From positions 248,001 to 312,000 of the forward strand of contig NZ_JQKW01000006.1 of the NCBI RefSeq assembly GCF_000746255.1: DNA of 64,000 bases, in the 5' to 3' direction. The notes beneath the pieces were generated by a model. The model searched no databases. It was not told the DNA's origin and saw nothing but the letters and a program-made list of their open reading frames with translations. This DNA comes from Thermodesulfobacterium hydrogeniphilum. GTDB taxonomy: Bacteria; Desulfobacterota; Thermodesulfobacteria; Thermodesulfobacteriales; Thermodesulfobacteriaceae. The position numbers were made by a program, and so were the translations under genes. The stretch's first letter is position 1; the number at the start of each line of letters is the position of its first letter. This document shows, in pieces, positions 47,989-56,512 of the stretch.

Positions 47989-48734
47989 TGATGAGCTCAC
48001 AAGATTTTGATCTGATTTTAGATCCGTCAAAGCTTCCTGAGCATGTTGCTATTATTATGGATGGAAATGGCAGATGGGCTAAAAAAAAAGGGTTGCCCCG
48101 TATATATGGACATAAAAAGGGAGTAGAAACTGCTAAAAAAATCATTTTAAAAACCTATGAGCTCGGTATTCCTGTTCTTACTCTTTTTGCTTTTTCCAAA
48201 GAAAACTGGGAAAGACCTAAGAGTGAAATAGAAACTATTTTTGAACTTTTAAAATTCTATTTGGAAAATGAATTAGAAAACATGCAAAAAAAAGAGATAA
48301 AATTTGTAGCTATAGGTGATATAGAAGATTTTCCAAAAGACTTGCAAAAAAGAATTAAATATACAGAAGATGTTACTAAGGAAAATAAGAAAATGAAACT
48401 TTGTTTAGCTCTTAGTTATGGGGGAAGGACTGAAATTATAAGAGCTACTAAAATAATAGCTGATAAAGTTAAAAAAGGAGAGGTTGACCCTGAAGAAATA
48501 AATGAAAAATTATTTAGAAAATTTCTTTATACTGCAGATTTACCTGATCCTGATCTTCTTATAAGAACAAGTGGAGAGCTCAGAATTTCCAATTTTTTGC
48601 TTTTCCAGATGGCTTATACAGAATTTTATTTTACTCCTATTTGTTGGCCTGATTTTGATGAGAAAGAGTATATAAAAGCCCTTTATTCTTATCAACAAAG
48701 AGAAAGAAGATTTGGCAGAATTTATGAATTTTAA
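47988..48734 (+). CDS. uppS: Undecaprenyl diphosphate synthase (isoprenyl transferase)
   Basis: UppS makes the C55 lipid carrier for peptidoglycan and other glycans. The cis-prenyltransferase signature is AIIMDGNGRWAKKKGLPRIYGHKKG at the N-terminus, with FAFSKENWERPKSE and the C-terminal DLLIRTSGELRISNFLLFQM and RERRFG blocks. At 248 residues it is of normal size. It starts within TAATGATG at the end of frr and its 3' end overlaps the cdsA reading frame; ATG 47988 or the next ATG at 47991 may be used. Confidence 0.95.
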   Translation: MMSSQDFDLILDPSKLPEHVAIIMDGNGRWAKKKGLPRIYGHKKGVETAKKIILKTYELGIPVLTLFAFSKENWERPKSEIETIFELLKFYLENELENMQKKEIKFVAIGDIEDFPKDLQKRIKYTEDVTKENKKMKLCLALSYGGRTEIIRATKIIADKVKKGEVDPEEINEKLFRKFLYTADLPDPDLLIRTSGELRISNFLLFQMAYTEFYFTPICWPDFDEKEYIKALYSYQQRERRFGRIYEF

Positions 48735-49506
48735 AAGATTTATTACTGCTTTAATTCTTTTTCCTATTCTTATTTTACTTCTTTTTAAAGCTTCTTTGTC
48801 TATTCTTTTGGTATTAATTTTATTTACTGCTTTTATATGTTATTATGAATGGTCTAATCTTTTTCACTTTTCTTTTTACTGGTTATTCTGGGGTGAAGTT
48901 CTGCTACTTATGGGATTATTTTTATCTGCTATTTTAAATATTCCTAAGTTTTATATATTTTATATATTTCTATTTTTTTCTTTTCTACCTTTTTTATTTG
49001 CTTATGAAAAAGAAAAGTTTAAAATACTTTTTTTACCTTTTTTAATAGGCCTTATCTATCTTTTTATAGGTCTTTTCCCTTTTTGGGAAATTTTACAAGA
49101 ATTTAAAAGAGAATATCTGGTTTACTTTTTTTCAATAATCTTTGCTAATGATACAGGTGCTTATTTGACAGGTAAAGCCTTTGGAAAACATCATTTTTTC
49201 CCAAAAATCTCTCCTAAGAAAACCTGGGAAGGTTTTTTTGGGGGAATATGTTTAGCTGTAATAATAGCAATATTACTTAACAAATTCTGGAATTTATTTC
49301 CTAATTTCACTAATTTATTTATAGCAGGGTTTTTAGCTATAGTGGGAACCATAGGAGATCTTTTTGAATCAGCTTTTAAAAGAATGGTAAATAAAAAAGA
49401 TTCTGGTAGAATAATTTGGGGACATGGAGGAATGCTTGACAGAATAGATGGAGTTTTATTTTCTGCGCCTTTGTTTTTAATATTTTTAAATTTTCTTAAA
49501 AAATGA
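48712..49506 (+). CDS. cdsA: Phosphatidate cytidylyltransferase
   Basis: CdsA makes CDP-diacylglycerol, the precursor of phosphatidylglycerol and phosphatidylethanolamine. The polytopic 264-residue chain ends with the full signature: NDTGAYLTGKAFGKHHFFPK, SPKKTWEGFFGG, GDLFESAFKR and the KDSGRIIWGHGGMLDRIDG-like block with DRIDGVLFSAP. The first ATG shown overlaps uppS by 23 bases; the ATG at 48724 (MNFKRF) is a likely actual start. Confidence 0.94.
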   Translation: MAEFMNFKRFITALILFPILILLLFKASLSILLVLILFTAFICYYEWSNLFHFSFYWLFWGEVLLLMGLFLSAILNIPKFYIFYIFLFFSFLPFLFAYEKEKFKILFLPFLIGLIYLFIGLFPFWEILQEFKREYLVYFFSIIFANDTGAYLTGKAFGKHHFFPKISPKKTWEGFFGGICLAVIIAILLNKFWNLFPNFTNLFIAGFLAIVGTIGDLFESAFKRMVNKKDSGRIIWGHGGMLDRIDGVLFSAPLFLIFLNFLKK

Positions 49507-50108
49507 TTCCGTCTATAGAGGAATGCTATAAACTTTTAAAAGAAGAAAAAGTCCCAGAACATATTATCAGACATTCTGAAAAAGTGGCTTTAGTTTCTCT
49601 ATTTATTGGTGGTTGTTTAAAAGAAAAAGGAGAGGATTTAAATTTACCTTTATTATTGGCAGGTGCACTTTTACATGATATCAAAAAGTATGAGTCAATT
49701 TTAACAGGAATTAATCACGCTGAAGCTGGTTACAAACTTTTAAAAAGTTTAGGATATAAAAGAGTAGCAGAAATTGTAAAAAATCATATTTATTTGAATT
49801 TAGATTTGTATTCACCTATTAAAGAAGATGAAATTGTCTTTTACGCTGATAAAAGGGTTAAACACGAGCAAATTGTTAGTTTAAAAGAAAGATTTATTGA
49901 TCTTAAAGAAAGGTATGGAAGGAATCCTAAATCTCTTGCCAGATTGCAATTTTTGGAAAAAATTACTTATCTTATTGAAAATCGCATTTTTAACAAACTT
50001 CCTTTTTCTCCTGAGAAAGTATTAGAATTAGAAAAGATTAAGGAGGTAAAAAATGTCCTCTACAAGAATATTGAAAATAGCACTTCTTGCTGGTGGAAAA
50101 TCTTCTGA
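49503..50108 (+). CDS. HD-domain phosphohydrolase (HDIG type), substrate unknown
   Basis: This 201-residue protein has the metal-binding HD pattern: His in EHIIRHSEKVA, HD in AGALLHDIKKYES, and further His/Asp residues in IVKNHIYLN and DKRV. The N-terminal ~150 residues form the HD fold; the C-terminal helix is Lys/Glu rich. Small HDIG proteins hydrolyse nucleotides or related phosphates. It overlaps cdsA by 4 bases and ddl by 56 bases, so it is translated in the same operon. Confidence 0.82.
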   Translation: MIPSIEECYKLLKEEKVPEHIIRHSEKVALVSLFIGGCLKEKGEDLNLPLLLAGALLHDIKKYESILTGINHAEAGYKLLKSLGYKRVAEIVKNHIYLNLDLYSPIKEDEIVFYADKRVKHEQIVSLKERFIDLKERYGRNPKSLARLQFLEKITYLIENRIFNKLPFSPEKVLELEKIKEVKNVLYKNIENSTSCWWKIF

Positions 50109-50982
50109 AAGAGAGATTTCTTTAAAAGGTGTAGAATCTGTTAAAAAAGCTTTAGAAAAATTAGGGCATAAATATGAATTTTTTGATCCAGCTACTGATT
50201 TGCCAATAATTGCACAAAGAGCCAAAGAATTTGATTGTGCTTTTTTGGTAATGCATGGTCCAGGAGGAGAAGATGGGACTTTACAAGGATTTTTAGATTC
50301 TATAGGTCTTCCTTATCAGGGGTCAGGGGTTTTAGGAAGTGCACTTGCTATGCATAAAGGCCTTTCCAAAAAACTTTACGAATCTGCTGGTTTACCCGTC
50401 CCTAAAGGAAAGATTTTTTTTAAAAACAGCCTGTTTTCTGATATTGCAGATTTTGCTAAAGGTTTAGGATACCCTTTAGTAGTAAAACCAGCTACTCAGG
50501 GATCAAGTGTAGGATTAAGTATAGTCAAAAAAGAGGAAGATTTAAAAGAAGCTTTGGAAAGAGCTTTTAGCATAGATAATGAAATTTTGTTAGAAGAATA
50601 TTTAAAAGGTAGAGAAATAACTGTAGGAATTTTGGATGACAAACCTTTACCTGTGGTTGAAATTGTTCCTAAAGCCTCTGAAACTTTTGATTACAAGACT
50701 AAATATACTCCCGGACTTGCAGAAGAAATATGTCCTGCAGTATTACCTGAAAGTCTGACTAAAAAAGCTCAGGAATATGGACTCAAAGCTCATAATACTT
50801 TGAGATTGAGACATTATAGTAGAACTGATATGATAATTGTAGGAGAAAAAATTTATGTTCTTGAAACAAATACAATTCCAGGAATGACAGAGACAAGTTT
50901 ATTACCTTTAGCAGCAAAAGTAGCTGGATATACCTTTGAAACTCTTATTCAAAAATTATTAGACCTTGCTTTAAAAAAATAA
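50053..50982 (+). CDS. ddl: D-alanine--D-alanine ligase
   Basis: Ddl makes D-Ala-D-Ala for peptidoglycan. The 309-residue ATP-grasp enzyme shows LLAGGKSSEREISLKGVESV, VMHGPGGEDGTLQGFLDSIG, PLVVKPATQGSSVGLS and VLETNTIPGMTETSLLP. The His in HGPGGEDG is conserved as in family members. AAGGAGG lies directly upstream, within the end of the HD gene, and supports this start. It is the last gene of the rpsB-cdsA operon, linking cell-wall and lipid-carrier synthesis. Confidence 0.95.
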   Translation: MSSTRILKIALLAGGKSSEREISLKGVESVKKALEKLGHKYEFFDPATDLPIIAQRAKEFDCAFLVMHGPGGEDGTLQGFLDSIGLPYQGSGVLGSALAMHKGLSKKLYESAGLPVPKGKIFFKNSLFSDIADFAKGLGYPLVVKPATQGSSVGLSIVKKEEDLKEALERAFSIDNEILLEEYLKGREITVGILDDKPLPVVEIVPKASETFDYKTKYTPGLAEEICPAVLPESLTKKAQEYGLKAHNTLRLRHYSRTDMIIVGEKIYVLETNTIPGMTETSLLPLAAKVAGYTFETLIQKLLDLALKK

Positions 50983-50984
50983 CC

Positions 50985-51377
50985 TTAGGAATAGAAACCT
51001 TCTTTAATTTTTTGTGCTTCAATTCCTATAAAGAAAGCCCAGTCTTTTAAAAGATTTTTTAAAGAGGATTCTGGAAGAGTTTCTAAAAGCTTATTAATCT
51101 CTAAAGCCTGAATTAAAAGATAATCTCCTATTGTTTCAGATGTTGAATAATTAATCTTTTTTTCTCCTAAATTTTCCAAGATTTTAGAACTTTCCTCTAA
51201 CTTTTGATAAATGTAAGAAAATTTTTCCTCTTGAGATTTTTGTAAAAATTCATGAGTTTCTAATTTTTCAAGGGCTACTTTAAGATAGTCTTCAAAATTT
51301 GTCTTAAAATTTCTATTTAAACTTTTAGAATCTATGTTAAAATTTATCTGGTTTAAAATTTTAGGATCAATTTTCAT
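50985..51377 (-). CDS. Uncharacterised small acidic/helical protein
   Basis: This 130-residue protein is rich in Lys, Glu, Leu and Asn and appears mostly helical with a possible coiled coil (EEKFSYIYQKLEESSKILEN). There is no signal peptide, cysteine or recognisable motif. It has a good ribosome-binding site (AGGAGG) shared as a palindrome with the divergent lipoprotein gene, and converges on ddl. It might be a species-level orphan; no function is proposed. Confidence 0.6.
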   Translation of the reverse strand: MKIDPKILNQINFNIDSKSLNRNFKTNFEDYLKVALEKLETHEFLQKSQEEKFSYIYQKLEESSKILENLGEKKINYSTSETIGDYLLIQALEINKLLETLPESSLKNLLKDWAFFIGIEAQKIKEGFYS

Positions 51378-51390
51378 AAGGAGCCTCCTG
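51378..51390. promoter_or_regulatory. Palindromic Shine-Dalgarno shared by two divergent genes
   Basis: The 13 bases between the two start codons contain AGGAGCCTCCT, a near-palindrome that reads AGGAG on both strands. It serves as ribosome-binding site for the gene at 51391 (+) and, as AGGAGG, for the gene ending at 51377 (-). There is no room for promoters between them, so each mRNA must begin inside the other gene. Confidence 0.7.
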
Positions 51391-51786
51391 ATGTTTAAAT
51401 TATATTTTAATAAATTTATCGGAAAAAATCAAGCTAAATTAAGTAAAAAAGTATTTTTGTTTCTAATTCTTTTACCTGTTCTTTTTTGTTATGGTTGTGG
51501 GTGGGTTTTAGTTGGGGTAGGAGCTTATGGAGGTTATAAAGTTGCTACTGATCCAAGAAGTGTAGGAACCCAGATAGATGATGCTAAGATTACTGCTAAA
51601 ATCAAGCTTAAACTTATAGAAGATCCAGAACTTAAAGCTTTTTCTATAGATGTAGATACAGTAAACGGAGTGGTTACTCTTACAGGTGTAGTAAAAAATG
51701 AAAAACAGAGAATGAAAGCAATAAAGATTGTTAAAAGTGTTCCAGGAGTAAAAAAAATTATCAATAATTTACAGATAGAGCACTAA
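51391..51786 (+). CDS. BON-domain lipoprotein
   Basis: The 131-residue protein has a basic N-terminus, a hydrophobic signal sequence (KVFLFLILLPVLFCYGCG) with a probable lipobox cysteine in FCYGC, then a glycine-rich stretch and one BON domain: DDAKITAKIKLKLIEDPELK, VDTVNGVVTLTGVV and SVPGVKKIINNL. BON proteins bind phospholipid near the outer membrane and protect it under stress. An upstream reading to 51334 lacks a ribosome-binding site; ATG 51391 has AGGAGCCTCCT. Lgt would be needed for its maturation. Confidence 0.84.
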   Translation: MFKLYFNKFIGKNQAKLSKKVFLFLILLPVLFCYGCGWVLVGVGAYGGYKVATDPRSVGTQIDDAKITAKIKLKLIEDPELKAFSIDVDTVNGVVTLTGVVKNEKQRMKAIKIVKSVPGVKKIINNLQIEH

Positions 51787-51791
51787 TAAGA

Positions 51792-52712
51792 TTATTCTGT
51801 GTAATTTTTGCCCTGATATAATTCTTTTTTGCTCATTATCTTTCTGATTAAATTAATAACTTCCATTTTTCTGCTAACCCATAAAGGGGCTAAGATATCT
51901 TCTTTACGTGCTTCAGAACATAGTCTATGAATTACTGTAGTAGGAGGAAGGTAGGTTAAAGCTTCTGCTACAAGATTTGCATAAAACTCCATTTCTAAGG
52001 GGTTATATTTGCCTTTTAAATACAATTCTGCCATTTTAGAACCCTTTACTATATATAGAGCGTGAAATTTTATACCATCTATTTTGAGTTTGGCTAAGGT
52101 TTTAACAGTTTCTAACATCATCTCTTTAGTTTCCCCAGGTAAACCAAAAATAATATGCACTACTACAGGAATATCGTATTTTTTAAGCAAATTATAACCC
52201 TGTAAAAAATCTTCAAAGGTGTGACCTCTGTTAATAAGTTTTAGTGTCTGGTTATGCATACTTTGCAATCCCAATTCTATCCAAAGATAATAGCCTTTTT
52301 CTTGATAAGATTTTAAAAGCTTGGCGATATTTTCATCTATACAATCAGGACGGGTGCCAATAGCTAAACCTACTATAGAGGGATCTAAATAAACTATATC
52401 ATAAATTTCTTTTAGCTTTTCTAAAGGAGCATAAGTATTACAGAAGGACTGGAAATAGGCAATAAATTTTTTAAATTTTTTCTTTTTAAAAATTTCCAAA
52501 AATAATTTAACTTGCTCTTCCAAAGATTTGCCTTCTTTAAATAGACCTGTCCCAGAGCCTTTAGGATCACAGTAAATACAACCTCCGTACCCTTTAGTTC
52601 CATCTCTATTAGGACAGGATAAACCTGCATCAAGGGGGATTTTTTTTACTTTTTCTCCAAACTTTTCTTTTAAAAATTCATTTAAGGAATAATAGAGCCT
52701 TTGTTTTTTCAT
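51792..52712 (-). CDS. YhcC-type radical SAM protein (TIGR01212)
   Basis: The ~306-residue protein starts YYSLNEFLKEKFGEKVKKIP, as in TIGR01212, and has the radical SAM cysteine set in CPNRDGTKGYGGCIYCD (a long first spacing, then CxxC). FGLPGETKEMMLETVKTLA follows. Members are conserved but their substrate is unknown. I take ATG 52712 as the start because the family begins there; ATG 52751 with weak AGGA is also possible and would overlap nothing upstream. Confidence 0.86.
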   Translation of the reverse strand: MKKQRLYYSLNEFLKEKFGEKVKKIPLDAGLSCPNRDGTKGYGGCIYCDPKGSGTGLFKEGKSLEEQVKLFLEIFKKKKFKKFIAYFQSFCNTYAPLEKLKEIYDIVYLDPSIVGLAIGTRPDCIDENIAKLLKSYQEKGYYLWIELGLQSMHNQTLKLINRGHTFEDFLQGYNLLKKYDIPVVVHIIFGLPGETKEMMLETVKTLAKLKIDGIKFHALYIVKGSKMAELYLKGKYNPLEMEFYANLVAEALTYLPPTTVIHRLCSEARKEDILAPLWVSRKMEVINLIRKIMSKKELYQGKNYTE

Positions 52713-52819
52713 GAAGTTAATAGTAAATCCCTTTATAATTTTTTCAACCATTCCTAAAAATGAAAATAGGGGTTATATTTAATATAAAAACAAACCCTTT
52801 AGGGAGGATGAAGCTGGGT

Positions 52820-54700
52820 ATGATATTTTTAGATAATTTTGATGTGATTGTTATTGGAGCAGGGCATGCAGGAATAGAAGCGTGTTTAGCAGCAAGTAGA
52901 ATGGGATGTAAAACCTTATTAATAACTGTTAATCTTGAACGTATAGGAGCTATGAGCTGTAATCCTTCTATAGGAGGTATAGGAAAAGGACATTTGGTAA
53001 AAGAGATAGATGCTCTTGGCGGTGAAATGGCTTTAGCAATAGATGAAACAGGTATTCAATTCAGAAAACTTAATACTAAAAAAGGTCCTGCTGTAAGAGC
53101 AACCCGTGCTCAGGCAGACAGATTTAGATATCAAGAAAGAATGAAAAGAATTTTAGAAAGAGTTCCCAATCTTTATATAAAACAAGGACTTGTCACCAGA
53201 CTTTTAATTAAAGATAAAAAAATAATTGGAGTAGAAACTAAAGCAAAAGAACAATTTGGAGCTAAAACAGTGGTTATTGCTCCTGGAACCTTTTTACATG
53301 GGCTCATCCATATAGGTTTAGAACATTTTCCTGCTGGAAGAATGGGGGATCCTCCTTCCAATAAATTAGCAGAAAATTTAAAAGAACTTGGTTTTGAACT
53401 TGGAAGGTTTAAAACCGGGACCTGCGCCAGACTTGATGGAAGAACTATAGATTATAGCAAATTAGAAATACAATGGGGAGATTTTCCACCACCTTTATTC
53501 TCTTTTAAAAATAAAGGGAAAAGACCACCTCTCCCTCAAGTCCCCTGTTTTATTACTTATACTACTGAAAAAACTCATAAGATTATTAAAAATGCCTTAG
53601 ATAGATCTCCTTTATTTACAGGAAAAATTAAAGGGAGAGGAGTCAGATATTGTCCTTCTATAGAAGATAAAGTTTTTAGATTTCCTGATAAAGAAAGACA
53701 TCAAATTTTTATTGAACCGGAAGGTCTGGATACTATAGAAGTTTATCCTAATGGAATAAGCACCAGTCTTCCTATAGATGTTCAATGGGAGATGATAAGA
53801 AGTATACCAGGGCTTGAGAAAGCTGAAATTTTAAGACCTGGTTACGGAATAGAACATGATTATGTAAATCCTGTCCAAATTAAACATTCTTTGGAAACCA
53901 AGCTTATTTCTGGTTTATTTTTTGCAGGTCAGATTAATGGAACCACTGGATATGAAGAAGCTGCTGCTCAGGGATTAATAGCAGGAATAAATGCAGCACT
54001 TTATGTAAAAGAGGAAGAACCTCTTATTTTAGATCGTTCTCAAGCCTATATAGGAGTTCTTATAGATGATCTTGTAACCAAAGGCACTGATGAACCTTAT
54101 AGAATGTTTACTTCCCGTGCAGAATATAGACTCCTTTTAAGAGAAGATAACGCTGATTTAAGACTTACAGAAATAGGAAGAAAATTAGGATTGGTTGATG
54201 ATAAGAGATGGAGCTTATACTTAGATAAAAAAGAAAAACTTCAAAAAATTACTCAATTCTTAAAAGAGACCAAGATATCTCCCAGTTTTATAAATGCTTA
54301 TTTAGAAAAAATAGGTTCTACACCTTTAAAAACAGGTATTAGACTCTATGAATTGTTAAGAAGACCTGAAGTAGAAATACAAGCTCTGGTGGATTTAATT
54401 CCTGAGTTAAAAGAATATTCTTCTGATATCCTTTCTGAGGTAGAAACAGAAATAAAATATAGTGGATATATAGAAAAGCAACTTCGTGAGGTGGAAAAAT
54501 TCAAAAAACTTGAAAGCATGAAACTTCCTGAAGATTTAAATTATTACGAAATTCCAGGGCTTTCTAATGAAATGAGAGAAAAATTTAGCAGAATCAGACC
54601 TACTTCTATTGGTCAGGCTATGAGAATTCCAGGAGTCACCCCTGCTGCCATTTCTGCTATTCAGATTCATCTAAAAAAGCATTATTCTTCTGAAGATTAA
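52820..54700 (+). CDS. mnmG: tRNA uridine-5-carboxymethylaminomethyl modification enzyme
   Basis: MnmG works with MnmE to put cmnm5 on the wobble uridine. The ~626-residue flavoprotein has the FAD loop DVIVIGAGHAGIEACLAASR, GAMSCNPSIGGIGKGHLVKE, the FKTGTCARLDGRTID region with its conserved cysteine, the GTTGYEEAAAQGLIAG block and the C-terminal GidA-associated domain (PGLSNEMREKFSRIRPTSIG). The open frame begins earlier, but GGAGG lies 12 bases before the ATG at 52820 and directly abuts an upstream ATG at 52808. Either may be used; 52820 fits the family. Confidence 0.94.
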   Translation: MIFLDNFDVIVIGAGHAGIEACLAASRMGCKTLLITVNLERIGAMSCNPSIGGIGKGHLVKEIDALGGEMALAIDETGIQFRKLNTKKGPAVRATRAQADRFRYQERMKRILERVPNLYIKQGLVTRLLIKDKKIIGVETKAKEQFGAKTVVIAPGTFLHGLIHIGLEHFPAGRMGDPPSNKLAENLKELGFELGRFKTGTCARLDGRTIDYSKLEIQWGDFPPPLFSFKNKGKRPPLPQVPCFITYTTEKTHKIIKNALDRSPLFTGKIKGRGVRYCPSIEDKVFRFPDKERHQIFIEPEGLDTIEVYPNGISTSLPIDVQWEMIRSIPGLEKAEILRPGYGIEHDYVNPVQIKHSLETKLISGLFFAGQINGTTGYEEAAAQGLIAGINAALYVKEEEPLILDRSQAYIGVLIDDLVTKGTDEPYRMFTSRAEYRLLLREDNADLRLTEIGRKLGLVDDKRWSLYLDKKEKLQKITQFLKETKISPSFINAYLEKIGSTPLKTGIRLYELLRRPEVEIQALVDLIPELKEYSSDILSEVETEIKYSGYIEKQLREVEKFKKLESMKLPEDLNYYEIPGLSNEMREKFSRIRPTSIGQAMRIPGVTPAAISAIQIHLKKHYSSED

Positions 54701-54704
54701 AATA

Positions 54705-55817
54705 GTGTTTAATAAAAAAATTCCTAAAAGGATTATAAAAATTATTAAAAAACTTCAAAAAAAAGGGTATACTACCTATTTGGTAGGAGGTTGTGTAAGG
54801 GATCTATTAGTAGGGCTTACTCCTAAGGATTATGATATAGGAACTACTGCTACCCCTGAAGAAATTATAGAAATTTTTCCCAGAAGTCAAATAATAGGAA
54901 GGAGATTCCCTATTGTTCATGTTTATTTAAATAAAAATAAGTATGTAGAAATCACCACTTTTAGAGGAAGAGAAGAACTGGATAATAAAATAAAAGATAA
55001 TTATGGAACACCTGAAGAAGACGCTTTCAGAAGAGATCTTACTATAAATGCTCTATTTTATGATATAAATAATCAACAAATTATAGATTATGTAGGTGGT
55101 TTAAAAGATTTAAAAAAAGGAATAGTTAGGGTAATAGGTGAACCCTCTAAAAGATTTGAAAAAGATCCTATAAGAATGCTAAGAGCAATTAGACATGCCT
55201 CTCGCTTGGGCTTTAATATAGAACCTGAAACTTGGGAAGCAATATTAAAAAATAAATCTCTTATCAAAAAAGTGACCTGGGAAAGATTAAGAGATGAAAT
55301 TTTAAAAGATATAGCAGGCTTTTGGGTCCATAGCTGGTTTGTTCTTTTAAAAGAAAGCGGTTTACTTTATGAAATATATCCTTTTTATAAAAAACTTTTT
55401 AAAAACTCAAAATTTAATGAAATATTGTTGTTTAAAACTTTAAAATTTTTGGGAAAGGAGAATAAACTAACCTTAGAGCAAAGGGTGATATTGTTTACTT
55501 TTGCTTTTTTACCTCTTATAAATCGGCCTTACAATCCTCTCTCTTTTAAGAGAATTCCTGGTTTTGATAGGCAGGATCTTTTGAAATTATTCTGGGCTTT
55601 ATTTTTTACTTTCAGATTTAACAGAGTTTTTTTTGAAAAAGCTATGGATATGCTTAGAGATACTTATAAAATTTTATATATAATCAAAAGAAAACAGAGG
55701 ATCTCCAAGAAATATAAGAAAAAATCTTATTTTGATGAAATTCTAATAATTGCAAGATTTTTAGAAAAACTTTTAGACAAGGAGGAAAAAAGTGTTAAAA
55801 AGAACAAAGGCTTATGA
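54705..55817 (+). CDS. CCA tRNA nucleotidyltransferase/poly(A) polymerase family
   Basis: The 370-residue class II nucleotidyltransferase has the core signature TYLVGGCVRDLLVGLTPKDY-DIGTTATPEEI with the catalytic DxD, then GTPEEDAFRRDLTINALFYD and the RMLRAIRHASRLGFNIE helix block. It could repair tRNA 3'-CCA ends or act as poly(A) polymerase; CCA-versus-PcnB cannot be decided from the motifs seen. The start is GTG, four bases after mnmG. Both neighbours act on tRNA. Confidence 0.88.
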   Translation: MFNKKIPKRIIKIIKKLQKKGYTTYLVGGCVRDLLVGLTPKDYDIGTTATPEEIIEIFPRSQIIGRRFPIVHVYLNKNKYVEITTFRGREELDNKIKDNYGTPEEDAFRRDLTINALFYDINNQQIIDYVGGLKDLKKGIVRVIGEPSKRFEKDPIRMLRAIRHASRLGFNIEPETWEAILKNKSLIKKVTWERLRDEILKDIAGFWVHSWFVLLKESGLLYEIYPFYKKLFKNSKFNEILLFKTLKFLGKENKLTLEQRVILFTFAFLPLINRPYNPLSFKRIPGFDRQDLLKLFWALFFTFRFNRVFFEKAMDMLRDTYKILYIIKRKQRISKKYKKKSYFDEILIIARFLEKLLDKEEKSVKKNKGL

Positions 55818-56511
55818 ATTTTTAAAAAGTACCAATTTTTCTTTAAGAAAACCTATTCTAAAAGAGGTTCCTGTAGAGCCGGCTTTTCCTTTCAAAGAAT
55901 ATCCTTCAGCTACCAAAATAAAACTATCCTTAGAAACTATTTCTTCCACTCCTAATCTTTTTGAAATTTTATCTAAAAGGAGGAGCAACAGAGATTATAA
56001 AAAATATCCTATCAGCTTAAAAGAAATTTCTCTACTTTGTTATGCTGTACAAGGAATTACAGGTAGAGCAGGACCTTATTTATTAAGAACTGCTCCTTCA
56101 GCTGGAGCTCTGTATCCCATAGAAACTTATATAGCTATTAATTTTTCTTCAGAAATATCACCTGGTATTTATCATTTAGAGATAAAAGATTTTTCTTTAG
56201 CTTTGCTTCAGGAAGGATATTTAGGAGATGTATTAAGTAAACTTGCTCTTGGACAAACTTTTGTTGCTACAGCAAGTGTGGTTTTTATTTGGTCTGCGGT
56301 TTTAAGAAGGACTATTTCTAAATATGGAAATAGAGGCTTAAGATATATATTTATGGATGTAGCTCATATTTGTCAAAATTTGCTTTTAGCTTGTGAAGCT
56401 CTTGGTTTAAAAGCCTGTCCTATAGGGGCTTTTTTTGATGAGGAAATAAATGTTCTTTTAGGTTTAAATGAAGAAGAAAATGTAATTTATATAGCAACTG
56501 TAGGAAAATAA
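55792..56511 (+). CDS. SagB/nitroreductase-like FMN oxidoreductase
   Basis: The 239-residue flavoprotein of the nitroreductase fold shows SKRRSNRDYKKYPISLKEIS at the start of the core, the RTAPSAGALYPIETYIAIN block characteristic of SagB-type dehydrogenases, and ACEALGLKACPIGAFFDEEI near the end. SagB enzymes oxidise azolines in peptide natural products, but stand-alone members like this often have unknown substrates. No peptide precursor or cyclodehydratase is nearby. The GTG start follows AAGGAGG and overlaps the preceding gene by 26 bases. Confidence 0.84.
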   Translation: MLKRTKAYEFLKSTNFSLRKPILKEVPVEPAFPFKEYPSATKIKLSLETISSTPNLFEILSKRRSNRDYKKYPISLKEISLLCYAVQGITGRAGPYLLRTAPSAGALYPIETYIAINFSSEISPGIYHLEIKDFSLALLQEGYLGDVLSKLALGQTFVATASVVFIWSAVLRRTISKYGNRGLRYIFMDVAHICQNLLLACEALGLKACPIGAFFDEEINVLLGLNEEENVIYIATVGK

Positions 56512-56512
56512 A

